The position numbers were made by a program, and so were the translations under genes. Positions 1 to 5,859 of a stretch of 9,182 nucleotides of DNA are shown piece after piece. The stretch comes from Firmicutes bacterium UBA3553 (GTDB taxonomy: Bacteria > Bacillota > Clostridia > Tissierellales > Sedimentibacteraceae): positions 1-9,182 of the forward strand of contig DFOA01000055.1 of NCBI GenBank assembly GCA_002381185.1. The letters run 5' to 3'. Numbering within the stretch: the stretch's first letter is position 1; each line of letters opens with the position of its first letter. Under the pieces are notes generated by a model. That model made no database searches. It saw only the letters and a list, made by a program, of their open reading frames with translations, and had not been told where the DNA came from.

Positions 1-18
1 ATGCTGTTTTATTGTCAA
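1..18 (-). promoter_or_regulatory. Sixth tandem promoter, partial (-35 box only)
   Basis: A perfect TTGACA lies on the minus strand at 18-13, in line with five complete promoters to its right. Only 12 bases follow before the window ends, so its -10 box cannot be seen. It is listed as a probable further member of the same stack. Confidence 0.5.
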
Positions 19-49
19 TGTACTTGCCGTCTCTTGGGACAGCTTGACT

Positions 50-78
50 AGCTTATCACATCTTGTCGATGTTGTCAA
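50..78 (-). promoter_or_regulatory. Tandem promoter 5 of the leftward stack
   Basis: TTGACA (78-73), 17 bp spacer, TAAGCT (55-50), with an extended -10 TGA directly before the hexamer. The upstream side (80-100) is rich in A-tracts on the transcribed strand, like an UP element. The site lies in the left copy of a 58-bp imperfect direct repeat whose right copy holds promoter 4. Confidence 0.75.
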
Positions 79-147
79 CTAGTTTTTTTCTTTTTATTTA
101 CTGCCCCTATGGAGTGAAATCTTACCGCTCTTCGGGACAACTTAGCT

Positions 148-176
148 AGTCTATCATATCTTGCTGATGCTGTCAA
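148..176 (-). promoter_or_regulatory. Tandem promoter 4 of the leftward stack
   Basis: TTGACA (176-171), 17 bp spacer, TAGACT (153-148), with an extended -10 TGA. It is the counterpart of promoter 5: the two share sequence through the spacer, the -10 box and the early transcribed region. Confidence 0.8.
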
Positions 177-220
177 CTGCCAATTTTTCCTATCATTTCT
201 TGCTTGTAGACAGGAACGTT

Positions 221-249
221 AGTCTAACACTTATTACTCTTTTTGTCAA
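221..249 (-). promoter_or_regulatory. Tandem promoter 3 of the leftward stack
   Basis: TTGACA (249-244), 17 bp spacer, TAGACT (226-221), with an extended -10 TGT. The -10 hexamer is identical to that of promoter 4. The early transcribed region contains TTCCTGT, also found just after promoter 2. Confidence 0.8.
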
Positions 250-296
250 CTTCCAATTATTTCTTTATTTACCCGTTTGTTTTGAACAGGAATAGT

Positions 297-325
297 ATGC
301 TACCATGCTTGACTATATATGTCAA
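297..325 (-). promoter_or_regulatory. Tandem promoter 2 of the leftward stack
   Basis: TTGACA (325-320), 17 bp spacer, TAGCAT (302-297), with an extended -10 TGG. The -10 box is the weakest match of the set. An A-rich tract lies just upstream (326-340). Confidence 0.7.
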
Positions 326-365
326 TATCTTTTTTATATCGCCTATAATTTCTGGCGGTTTTGAA

Positions 366-394
366 AGTTTAACATTCATATATTTAATTGTCAA
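366..394 (-). promoter_or_regulatory. Tandem promoter 1 (most upstream) of the leftward stack
   Basis: TTGACA (394-389), 17 bp spacer, TAAACT (371-366), with an extended -10 TGT. It lies about 105 bp beyond the lysS terminator, so the stack is insulated from the lysS transcript. Positions 395-425 upstream are A/T tracts compatible with an UP element. Confidence 0.75.
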
Positions 395-498
395 GGCTTT
401 TTTCAGATAAAAGCAAAAAAATATTTCTAAATGGGGAAACTTGTTATGATTGACATCACAACCATCTTTCTAAAAACATCCTGAAAAATGGGCATACA
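395..498. other. Gene-free spacer between lysS terminator and promoter stack
   Basis: No open reading frame or RNA gene is recognisable here. A short stem GCTTTT/AAAAGC (396-401 with 409-414) is present, but it has no U-tract on the minus-strand side and is unlikely to terminate leftward transcription. The A/T tracts next to promoter 1 may act as an UP element. Confidence 0.4.
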
Positions 499-522
499 AA
501 AAGAGCAGCTGCACTGCTCTTT
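494..522 (-). terminator. Intrinsic terminator of the lysS operon
   Basis: A perfect 9-bp stem AAAGAGCAG/CTGCTCTTT (500-508 with 514-522) encloses a 5-nt loop. On the minus strand the second arm runs into TTTTTG, giving the U-tract. It begins about 20 bp after the lysS stop codon and is the only strong terminator I see at the end of a transcription unit in this cluster. Confidence 0.9.
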
Positions 523-542
523 ATTATTATTGATATATTGAA

Positions 543-2015
543 TTAATCAATTGGCTTCATTGTTGGGAATAATATAATATCTCTGATTGTAGGCTGATCA
601 GTTATCAGCATTATCACTCTGTCAACACCGATTCCAAGCCCGCCGGTCGGAGGGAGACCTACTTCAATTGCATTAATGAAGTCATTATCCATCATGTGTG
701 CTTCATCATCGCCGGCTTCCTTCTGTTTCAACTGTTCCTCAAACCTTTCTCTTTGGTCAATAGGATCATTTAATTCTGAGAATGCATTGGCAATTTCCCA
801 TGTGTTCGCAAAGGCTTCAAATCTATCAGTAAGTCTTGGATCTTCTGTGTTCCTCTTAGCAAGAGGTGATATCTCAACCGGATGATGAGTTACAAATGTA
901 GGCTGTTCTAAATGCTCTTCGCAGAATTCTTCGAACAACTCACTGATTACATGACCTCTTGTCATTAAAGGCTTAATTTCTATACCTTTTTTCTTAGCTA
1001 TTTCTATTGCTTCTTCATCTGTATTAATAAGGTCAAAGTCAACACCTGCATATTCCTTTACCATATCCTGCATTCTTACTCTTCTCCATGGAGGAGTAAA
1101 GTCAATAACCTTACCCTGGAACTCTATTTTAGTTGTTCCTCTGGCTTTCTTTGCCACATGTGCAACTATATTTTCCGTCAATGTCATCATATCGTTGAAA
1201 TCAGCATATGGTTTGTAAATTTCAATAGCAGTATATTCAGGATTATGGTTTGCATCCATTCCTTCGTTTCTGAACATCTTTCCCATTTCATAAACACCAT
1301 CGCCTAATCCACCTACTACAAGTCTCTTTAAGAAAAGCTCATTGGCAATACGCATGTACATATCAATATCAAGAGTATTATGATGTGTTACAAATGGTCT
1401 TGCATTTGCTCCACCTGCAATAGGACTTAGAACTGGAGTATCAACTTCCAAGTATCCTTCTCCATCTAAATATTCTCTGATACCTCTTAGAATTTTATTA
1501 CGCATTAAAAATATATCTTTTATTTCAGGATTTACTATAAGATCAACATATCTTTGTCTGTATCTTAAATCCGTGTCCTTCAGACCATGAAATTTTTCGG
1601 GTAAAGTCTGCAATGATTTTGAAAGAAGTTTAATTTCAGTAGCCTTTACGGAAATTTCTCCTGTCTTTGTCTTGAATATTTCGCCTATGACCCCGACTAT
1701 ATCTCCTATATCGTAAGTTTTAAGCCATTTATATTCTTCCTCACCTATTGCATCCTGCTTAACAAACATTTGGATTCTGCCTAAATGGTCCTGAATATCG
1801 TAGAATCCCACCTTACCCTGTCCTCTTTTAGACATTATTCTTCCAGCTATGGAAACGGTCTTGCCTTCCACCTCATCATAATTGTCTTTTATGTATTGAG
1901 TATTTGATGTTACTTCATATTTTGATACTTTATACGGATCTCTCCCTGCGCTTATTAAGTCTTTTAATTTGTCTACCCTGACCTGTCTTAAATCTCCTGT
2001 TTGTTGTTCACTCAA
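543..2015 (-). CDS. lysS: Lysyl-tRNA synthetase, class II
   Basis: A cytoplasmic enzyme that joins lysine to tRNA-Lys using ATP. The protein has 490 residues, a normal length for bacterial LysS. An N-terminal OB-fold anticodon-binding domain (about 55-135) precedes the class II catalytic core. Visible signatures are the motif 2 region FRNEGMDANHNPEYT (248-262), the lysine-specific TWEIANAFSELNDP (405-418) and motif 3 GLGIGVDRV (459-467). The start is TTG: an SD AAGGTGG at 2030-2024 sits 8 nt upstream and no in-frame ATG fits better. The gene follows greA by 46 bp, so the two are co-transcribed, and it ends just before a strong terminator. I see no T-box or other leader before it. Nothing in the protein appears broken. 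Confidence 0.98.
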   Translation of the reverse strand: MSEQQTGDLRQVRVDKLKDLISAGRDPYKVSKYEVTSNTQYIKDNYDEVEGKTVSIAGRIMSKRGQGKVGFYDIQDHLGRIQMFVKQDAIGEEEYKWLKTYDIGDIVGVIGEIFKTKTGEISVKATEIKLLSKSLQTLPEKFHGLKDTDLRYRQRYVDLIVNPEIKDIFLMRNKILRGIREYLDGEGYLEVDTPVLSPIAGGANARPFVTHHNTLDIDMYMRIANELFLKRLVVGGLGDGVYEMGKMFRNEGMDANHNPEYTAIEIYKPYADFNDMMTLTENIVAHVAKKARGTTKIEFQGKVIDFTPPWRRVRMQDMVKEYAGVDFDLINTDEEAIEIAKKKGIEIKPLMTRGHVISELFEEFCEEHLEQPTFVTHHPVEISPLAKRNTEDPRLTDRFEAFANTWEIANAFSELNDPIDQRERFEEQLKQKEAGDDEAHMMDNDFINAIEVGLPPTGGLGIGVDRVIMLITDQPTIRDIILFPTMKPID

Positions 2016-2061
2016 CTAATACACCACCTTATCATTTGTTGCAAATTTTATTTAAATACAT

Positions 2062-2532
2062 TTATACCGTAAGTATTTCATATTTTATCATATCACCCGC
2101 CGGAGATGCAACTTCAATTATTTCTCCTATCTTTTTACCTAACAGAGCTTTTCCCAATGGTGATACATTGGATATTTTTCCCTTAAAAGGGTCCGCTTCG
2201 GCAGAGCCTACTATTATATATTCCATAGTCTCATCAAATTCCAGATCCTTAATTGTAACCTTGGATCCTATGCTTACAACCCCCTTTTGTTTTCCGGTTT
2301 TTATCACCTTTGCATTTTTAATCATTTGTTCAAGTTTTGCAATTCTAGCTTCAACGTTTGCCTGTTCGTTTTTTGCTTCATCGTATTCAGCATTTTCACT
2401 TATGTCCCCGAAAGCCAATGCGACTTTAATTTTTTCGGAAATTTCTTTCCTTTTAGTAATTTTTAAATATTCCAATTCATTTTTTAATTCTTCCAAACCC
2501 TCTGCAGTAATCAAAGTTTCATTATTTTTCAT
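2062..2532 (-). CDS. greA: Transcription elongation factor GreA
   Basis: GreA enters the secondary channel of RNA polymerase and stimulates cleavage of backtracked transcripts. The protein has 156 residues, typical for the family. Residues 1-75 form the N-terminal coiled-coil, with the acidic tip motif GDISENAEYDEAK (42-54); D43 and E46 match the residues that coordinate the catalytic metal. The C-terminal FKBP-like domain contains the SPLGKALLGKKIGE stretch (124-137). The reading frame is open up to 2583, but the ATG at 2532 is chosen because AAAAGGAGC (2547-2539) lies 6 nt before it and the family alignment begins there. The gene has its own perfect-consensus promoter upstream and runs into lysS, a common pairing in Bacillota. 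Confidence 0.97.
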   Translation of the reverse strand: MKNNETLITAEGLEELKNELEYLKITKRKEISEKIKVALAFGDISENAEYDEAKNEQANVEARIAKLEQMIKNAKVIKTGKQKGVVSIGSKVTIKDLEFDETMEYIIVGSAEADPFKGKISNVSPLGKALLGKKIGEIIEVASPAGDMIKYEILTV

Positions 2533-2638
2533 ATTATTGCTCCTTTTAATAATGTTGCTTGTTACAAAATTAATGCATTTCATATTATGTAAAGCTTGAT
2601 GTATATTTTATTCTATTATGGATTTAATATATTATGAT

Positions 2639-2653
2639 AATTGTATAACAATT
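2639..2653. repeat. Inverted repeat AATTGT-ATA-ACAATT in the greA leader
   Basis: Two perfect 6-bp arms are separated by 3 bp, about 12-26 nt after the predicted greA start. It could be a protein-binding site or a weak RNA hairpin. No regulator can be assigned. Confidence 0.3.
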
Positions 2654-2654
2654 C

Positions 2655-2670
2655 TTTTAATTAATTAAAA
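2655..2670. promoter_or_regulatory. 16-bp perfect palindrome at the greA transcription start
   Basis: TTTTAATTAATTAAAA is a perfect palindrome covering the predicted +1 of the greA promoter. Its 12-bp core TTAATTAATTAA recurs inside the promoter of the aminotransferase gene at 5711-5722. It is a possible operator, but low-complexity A/T sequence lowers certainty. Confidence 0.35.
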
Positions 2671-2671
2671 T

Positions 2672-2700
2672 ATTATAAACAAGGATCTCAGAAATGTCAA
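2672..2700 (-). promoter_or_regulatory. Consensus promoter of greA-lysS
   Basis: TTGACA (2700-2695), a 17 bp spacer and TATAAT (2677-2672) make a perfect match to the housekeeping sigma factor consensus. The predicted start near 2665 gives a leader of about 130 nt before greA. It lies in the 207-bp gap after dusB, so greA and lysS can be expressed strongly apart from the upstream genes. Confidence 0.88.
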
Positions 2701-2715
2701 GATTTTTGTTAATTC

Positions 2716-2741
2716 TTATCGTATTATCTTATCATATTATC
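2716..2741. repeat. 13-bp tandem repeat at the dusB stop codon
   Basis: Two adjacent 13-bp units, TTATCGTATTATC and TTATCATATTATC, differ at one base. The second unit overlaps the dusB stop codon (2742-2740). No hairpin terminator is visible here, so dusB transcripts may read through into greA. Confidence 0.6.
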
Positions 2742-3723
2742 ATCCAATCATATTCATATATTCGTCTAAAACATTACATAATTCAGCAGCACGCGTAATT
2801 TTATTTATTTTATTTCTTGTTTCTGAAGAATTTTTCATGCCCTTCATATACCAAGCTGCAAATTTACGCATTTCCAATGCTGCTATTCTTTCATCCAGCT
2901 CATTGGCAAGCATTAAAGCATGCCTTTTTATCATTTCTATTTTATCCTTTGGAGTCGGCTCGTAAAAATTATAATCATTGTTTAATATTTTAATGATATT
3001 TTTTATAAGCCACGGATTGCCCAAAATCCCCCTGGCAACCATAACTCCGTCACAACCGGTGCTTTCCAGCATTTTTACCGCATCCTGCGGTGTGTAAATA
3101 TCACCGTTCCCAACTACAGGAATATTAACAGCCTCTTTTACCTTTTTAATAACATCATAATCTGCTTTTCCTGTATAGAACTGTTCTCTCGTCCTGCCGT
3201 GTACCGCGACCATATCGGCGCCGTTAAACTCTAAAACCTTGGCAAGTTCGGGAGCATTTATGCTGTTTGAATCCCATCCGGCTCTTATTTTTACCGTTAC
3301 TGTCTTAGTTGAAACCTTTTTAATTTTATTGATTATTTCACCGGCCAGTCCGGGTGACTTCATAAGTGCGCTGCCATCCCCGTTTTTAACGATTTTAGGA
3401 GTGGGACATCCCATATTTACATCTATTATATCTATGTCTTTTCTTTCATTAATATAATTTTCAACAACGTAAGCCATGATATCAGGATCACTGCCAAATA
3501 TCTGCAGGGATACAGGTCTGTTTTTTTCATTTATTTTCATAAGCGACTTTGTCTTAATATCTTTATAATACAAACCCTTAGCACTGACCATTTCGGTGTA
3601 AACCAACCCTGCTCCCATTTCCTTGCATATTGTTCTGTATGTTATGTCCGTCACTCCCGCCATTGGTGCGAGAGCAACATTTGTGTTTAATTCAATATTG
3701 CCTATCTTAATCGTTTTTTTCAT
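2740..3723 (-). CDS. dusB: tRNA-dihydrouridine synthase (DusB type)
   Basis: A flavin enzyme that reduces specific uridines in the tRNA D-loop to dihydrouridine, using NADPH and FMN. The protein has 327 residues and appears complete. An FMN-binding TIM barrel starts with APMAGVTD (19-26); NMGCPTPK (103-110) carries the catalytic cysteine C106, followed by KNGDGSALM (113-121). VHGRTREQFYTG (174-185), GNGDI (205-209) and MVARGILGNPW (228-238) supply the flavin and phosphate contacts; a C-terminal helical tRNA-binding domain follows from about 250. The ATG at 3723 overlaps the birA frame by 17 bp and has only a distant GGGAGA, so translation is probably coupled to birA. The DusB assignment, rather than another Dus subtype, rests on overall sequence and on position before greA-lysS. 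Confidence 0.95.
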   Translation of the reverse strand: MKKTIKIGNIELNTNVALAPMAGVTDITYRTICKEMGAGLVYTEMVSAKGLYYKDIKTKSLMKINEKNRPVSLQIFGSDPDIMAYVVENYINERKDIDIIDVNMGCPTPKIVKNGDGSALMKSPGLAGEIINKIKKVSTKTVTVKIRAGWDSNSINAPELAKVLEFNGADMVAVHGRTREQFYTGKADYDVIKKVKEAVNIPVVGNGDIYTPQDAVKMLESTGCDGVMVARGILGNPWLIKNIIKILNNDYNFYEPTPKDKIEMIKRHALMLANELDERIAALEMRKFAAWYMKGMKNSSETRNKINKITRAAELCNVLDEYMNMIG

Positions 3724-4516
3724 ATATGATAATTGTTTCTCCCGGATTTAGTATTTCTTCATTTCCTATGTCATTAGTTACGGCAAGCCAGCCTTCTAAA
3801 TCAATTCCCTGCGCAAAAACTTTTCTTTTGGATTTTTTACCTTTTTTTATTATTTCAATACTTTTATTGTTAATAACAGAATTTTCATTGAAAATACTCA
3901 CTGCACCCAGGGAGGAAGTTTCACTCACCAGCTCATCATAATATTTTTCTATGTTATTTAATATCTCTCCAATGAGCACTTCTCTGTCAACTTCCCGGGA
4001 TGTTTCAACAAATAAAGAAGTAGCTGTGCCTTTTATTTCTTCGTTTGATTCTAACTCTTCTTTATTCATATTTACATTTATGCCCATAGATATTATAACA
4101 CCTCCAGCCTTATTATTTTTGCTGACAAGGCTGCTGCATACTGAGGAAACCTTATTGCCGTTGATTATAATGTCATTTGGCCATTTTGTTTTGCAGTCAA
4201 TTTCGTACATGTTTCTCAAAGTTTCACACAGAGAAGAACAACCAATAATATCATATTTTGATATTAAATGATTATTTGTCAAAGGCTTTAAAATTATACT
4301 CAAGTATATATTTTTTCCCGGATAACAAAACCATTCTTTTCCCATCCTGACATTCCATTTAGTCTGGTTTTCAGTTAAAACAACAGCTCCATCTGGACAT
4401 GTGTTAAATATGTTTTTAGACTTCAAATATGTTGAAGCAAGTGTATCATATTGTATTATTGTCCGGCCTATTTCTTTTGTATTCAGACAATCATTGATCT
4501 TGTTTAAATCAAACAT
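3707..4516 (-). CDS. birA: BirA-like biotin-protein ligase with an altered adenylate-binding loop
   Basis: A homologue of biotin-[acetyl-CoA-carboxylase] ligase, which activates biotin with ATP and attaches it to carrier lysines. The predicted protein (269 residues) lacks the N-terminal DNA-binding domain, so it should be a ligase only, not a repressor. Visible signatures are KWPND (111-115), SMGINVN (143-149), GTATSL (163-168) and the C-terminal GIDLEGWL (237-244). The usual GRGRRGR loop reads KWNVRMGK (53-60): only the arginine matching E. coli R118 (R57) and the following Gly-Lys remain. The next motif, normally Lys-x-x-Gly, is KVSSV (122-126). Start: the ATG at 4516 is preferred because GGGTGA lies 4 nt upstream; the ATG at 4528 touches AGGAA with no spacer. 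It lies 46 bp after the aminotransferase gene and overlaps dusB. The fold is clear, but full ligase activity is uncertain. Confidence 0.85.
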   Translation of the reverse strand: MFDLNKINDCLNTKEIGRTIIQYDTLASTYLKSKNIFNTCPDGAVVLTENQTKWNVRMGKEWFCYPGKNIYLSIILKPLTNNHLISKYDIIGCSSLCETLRNMYEIDCKTKWPNDIIINGNKVSSVCSSLVSKNNKAGGVIISMGINVNMNKEELESNEEIKGTATSLFVETSREVDREVLIGEILNNIEKYYDELVSETSSLGAVSIFNENSVINNKSIEIIKKGKKSKRKVFAQGIDLEGWLAVTNDIGNEEILNPGETIIIYEKND

Positions 4517-4562
4517 TGTATCACCCATTTCCTGAATATATTACTATAAAGGAAGATTTTCG

Positions 4563-5636
4563 TCAAGAAATGGATAATATGTCCTCTATTGTCAGCAGCA
4601 GTTCCTTCACATCATCAAGTGACAAATCTGCCATATGGGCTATTCTGAATGTCTTTTCCTTTAAACTACCATATCCGTTCGATATGGCGAATCCTCTTTT
4701 TCCAAGTTCAAAATTTAAATCTTTTACACTTATTCCTTTTGTATTTTTGACAGCTGTCAATGTTGCGGAAGCATATCTTTCGTCAGGAAACAGTTCAAAG
4801 TTCTTTTTTGCCCATGTCCTTGTATATTCTGCCATTTCAAGATGTCTGTTATACCTGTTTTCAAGTCCTTCTTCCATAATGCAGTCAAGCTGATAGTCAA
4901 GAGCAAACATCAGAGATAAGTTAGGTGTTGACGGATATTGATAATCCTTTTTCTTTACCGTATCATATAAATTAACTAAATCTAAATAAAATCCTCTGTT
5001 TTTAACTGTTCTCGCTTTTTCTACAGACCTGTCGGTTATTGCGCACATAGAAAGTCCCGGGGGCAACCCAAGAGCTTTTTGTGATGATGTTATGCATATG
5101 TCTATTCCAAGATCATCTACTTCTATTTTAACTCCGCCGGCAGAACTTACAGTATCCACACAAAATATAATATCGGGATAATTTTTTACAACCCTGCTTA
5201 TTTCCTCAATTGGATTCATAACACCTGTTGATGTTTCATTGTGTGTTATTGTTACTAAATCATATTTGCCTGTTGATAAAACTTCATCCACCATTTCAGG
5301 TGTGGTGATGCTGCCCGGCTCTGACTTGAATAAGTCAGCTTCTATTCCGTTTGATTCGGCCATCTCGTGCCATCTGTCACCAAATGATCCTATTGAAAAA
5401 ACCGCAGCTCTATTTTTAGTGCAGCATCGAACTGCTGCTTCCATTAAACCGCTTCCGGAGGATGTGGAAAGCAAAATTTCATTTTCAGTGTAAAATAACT
5501 TTTTTAACTTGTCTGATATGTTTCTTTGAAGCTCTGAAGCTTCTTTGCTTCTGTGTCCAATCATATTAGAAGACATTTTTTGCAAAATATCCTGTTTAAC
5601 CTCAATAGGACCCGGAATAAATAATTTTTTGTGCAT
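4563..5636 (-). CDS. Class V aminotransferase, serine-pyruvate/alanine-glyoxylate type
   Basis: A cytoplasmic pyridoxal-phosphate (PLP) enzyme that moves an amino group between a small amino acid and a keto acid such as pyruvate or glyoxylate; the exact substrates cannot be read from sequence. The protein has 357 residues. It opens with LFIPGPIEV (5-13), has STSSGSGLMEA for cofactor phosphate binding (57-67), SFGDRW (84-89), the PLP-contacting aspartate in VDTVSS (160-165), the Schiff-base lysine in SSQKALGLPPG (K187) and the C-terminal FRIAHMAD region typical of the family. The ATG at 5636 is chosen because GAGGAGG lies 6 nt before it; an in-frame ATG at 5654 lies upstream of this SD. Some clostridial relatives act in serine or glycine metabolism beside serA, but no serA is visible here. 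It leads the minus-strand cluster and has its own promoter and a hairpin leader. Confidence 0.93.
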   Translation of the reverse strand: MHKKLFIPGPIEVKQDILQKMSSNMIGHRSKEASELQRNISDKLKKLFYTENEILLSTSSGSGLMEAAVRCCTKNRAAVFSIGSFGDRWHEMAESNGIEADLFKSEPGSITTPEMVDEVLSTGKYDLVTITHNETSTGVMNPIEEISRVVKNYPDIIFCVDTVSSAGGVKIEVDDLGIDICITSSQKALGLPPGLSMCAITDRSVEKARTVKNRGFYLDLVNLYDTVKKKDYQYPSTPNLSLMFALDYQLDCIMEEGLENRYNRHLEMAEYTRTWAKKNFELFPDERYASATLTAVKNTKGISVKDLNFELGKRGFAISNGYGSLKEKTFRIAHMADLSLDDVKELLLTIEDILSIS

Positions 5637-5650
5637 ATAATCCTCCTCAT

Positions 5651-5682
5651 GCAAAAACTCTCCCGGCCTATTGGGACGAGAG
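5651..5682 (-). promoter_or_regulatory. Terminator-like hairpin in the aminotransferase leader (candidate attenuator)
   Basis: On the minus strand CTC-G-TCCC (5680-5673) pairs with GGGAGAG (5664-5658), a 7-bp stem with one bulged base and an 8-nt loop, followed directly by TTTTTGC. It lies between the predicted transcription start (near 5694) and the SD of the aminotransferase gene. The whole leader is only about 58 nt, too short for a T-box or most known riboswitches. A longer pairing GCAAA (5696-5692) with TTTGC (5655-5651) would enclose the same stem. Confidence 0.5.
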
Positions 5683-5700
5683 CATCTAGAATTTGCTTGA

Positions 5701-5729
5701 AGTATATACCTTAATTAATTAAGTGTCAA
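5701..5729 (-). promoter_or_regulatory. Promoter of the aminotransferase-birA-dusB transcript
   Basis: TTGACA (5729-5724), a 17 bp spacer and TATACT (5706-5701), pointing to the aminotransferase gene. It is back to back with the GntR promoter, whose -35 box starts 60 bp away. Confidence 0.85.
5710..5723. promoter_or_regulatory. 14-bp perfect palindrome filling the aminotransferase promoter spacer
   Basis: CTTAATTAATTAAG is a perfect palindrome lying exactly between the -35 and -10 boxes, where a bound protein would block RNA polymerase. The core TTAATTAATTAA is shared with the greA promoter palindrome at 2655-2670. Confidence 0.4.
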
Positions 5730-5788
5730 GATTTATTACTTTATTATTATATATTATAATTGTTTCATTTTATTAACAAGTTTATATA

Positions 5789-5817
5789 TTGACATTTTAA
5801 ATGTTCTAGTGTAATAT
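5789..5817 (+). promoter_or_regulatory. Promoter of the GntR-ABC operon
   Basis: TTGACA (5789-5794), a 17 bp spacer and TAATAT (5812-5817), followed by a 36-nt leader to the GntR start codon. An imperfect dyad overlaps the -10 box. Confidence 0.83.
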
Positions 5818-5840
5818 TTAACTATGATACTAATGCACTA
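5807..5840. promoter_or_regulatory. Candidate GntR operator: imperfect inverted repeat over the -10 box
   Basis: TAGTG (5807-5811) and CACTA (5836-5840) form the ends of a 34-bp dyad. The two 17-bp halves agree at 10 positions, best at the outer ends (TAGTGTAAT against TAGTGCATT). It covers the -10 box and start site of the promoter driving the adjacent GntR gene, as expected for a self-repressing YtrA-type regulator. The link to this regulator is inferred from position. Confidence 0.5.
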
Positions 5841-5859
5841 CTATGAAAGAAGGTGAAGT

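Larger units (their letters stand above)
23..178. repeat. Imperfect direct repeat, 58 bp, two copies (23-80 and 121-178)
   Basis: The copies start 98 bp apart. By hand alignment the right-hand 45 bp of each copy (36-80 and 134-178) match at 36 positions; the remaining 13 bp are less alike. Each copy holds one complete promoter plus the first transcribed bases, including a shared GTCCC element on the minus strand. The stack therefore probably grew in part by duplication of a promoter unit. Confidence 0.75.

Noticed and set aside
396..414. Stem GCTTTT/AAAAGC as a terminator
   Set aside because: On the minus strand the T-run precedes the stem instead of following it, and on the plus strand the stem is followed by A residues. 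It fits neither direction.
450..478. TTGACA on the plus strand as a rightward promoter
   Set aside because: No acceptable -10 box lies 16-18 bp downstream (the hexamer at 17 bp reads AAAACA), and it would fire into the antisense of lysS.
2036..2599. Open reading frame of 187 codons on the plus strand
   Set aside because: It is antisense to greA, is highly hydrophobic and Ser-rich as reverse complements of coiled-coil genes often are, and has no supporting ribosome binding site. greA on the other strand is unmistakable.
2533..2671. Riboswitch or T-box in the greA-lysS leader
   Set aside because: The roughly 130-nt leader is almost entirely A/T, with no specifier-loop structure, no T-box core and no terminator hairpin.
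4323..4360. Frameshift as the cause of the odd BirA loop
   Set aside because: The reading frame is continuous and family-like on both sides (LTENQT before, GKNIYLSIILKP after), with the same number of residues as the canonical loop. A pair of compensating frameshifts over a few codons cannot be fully excluded, but nothing points to it.
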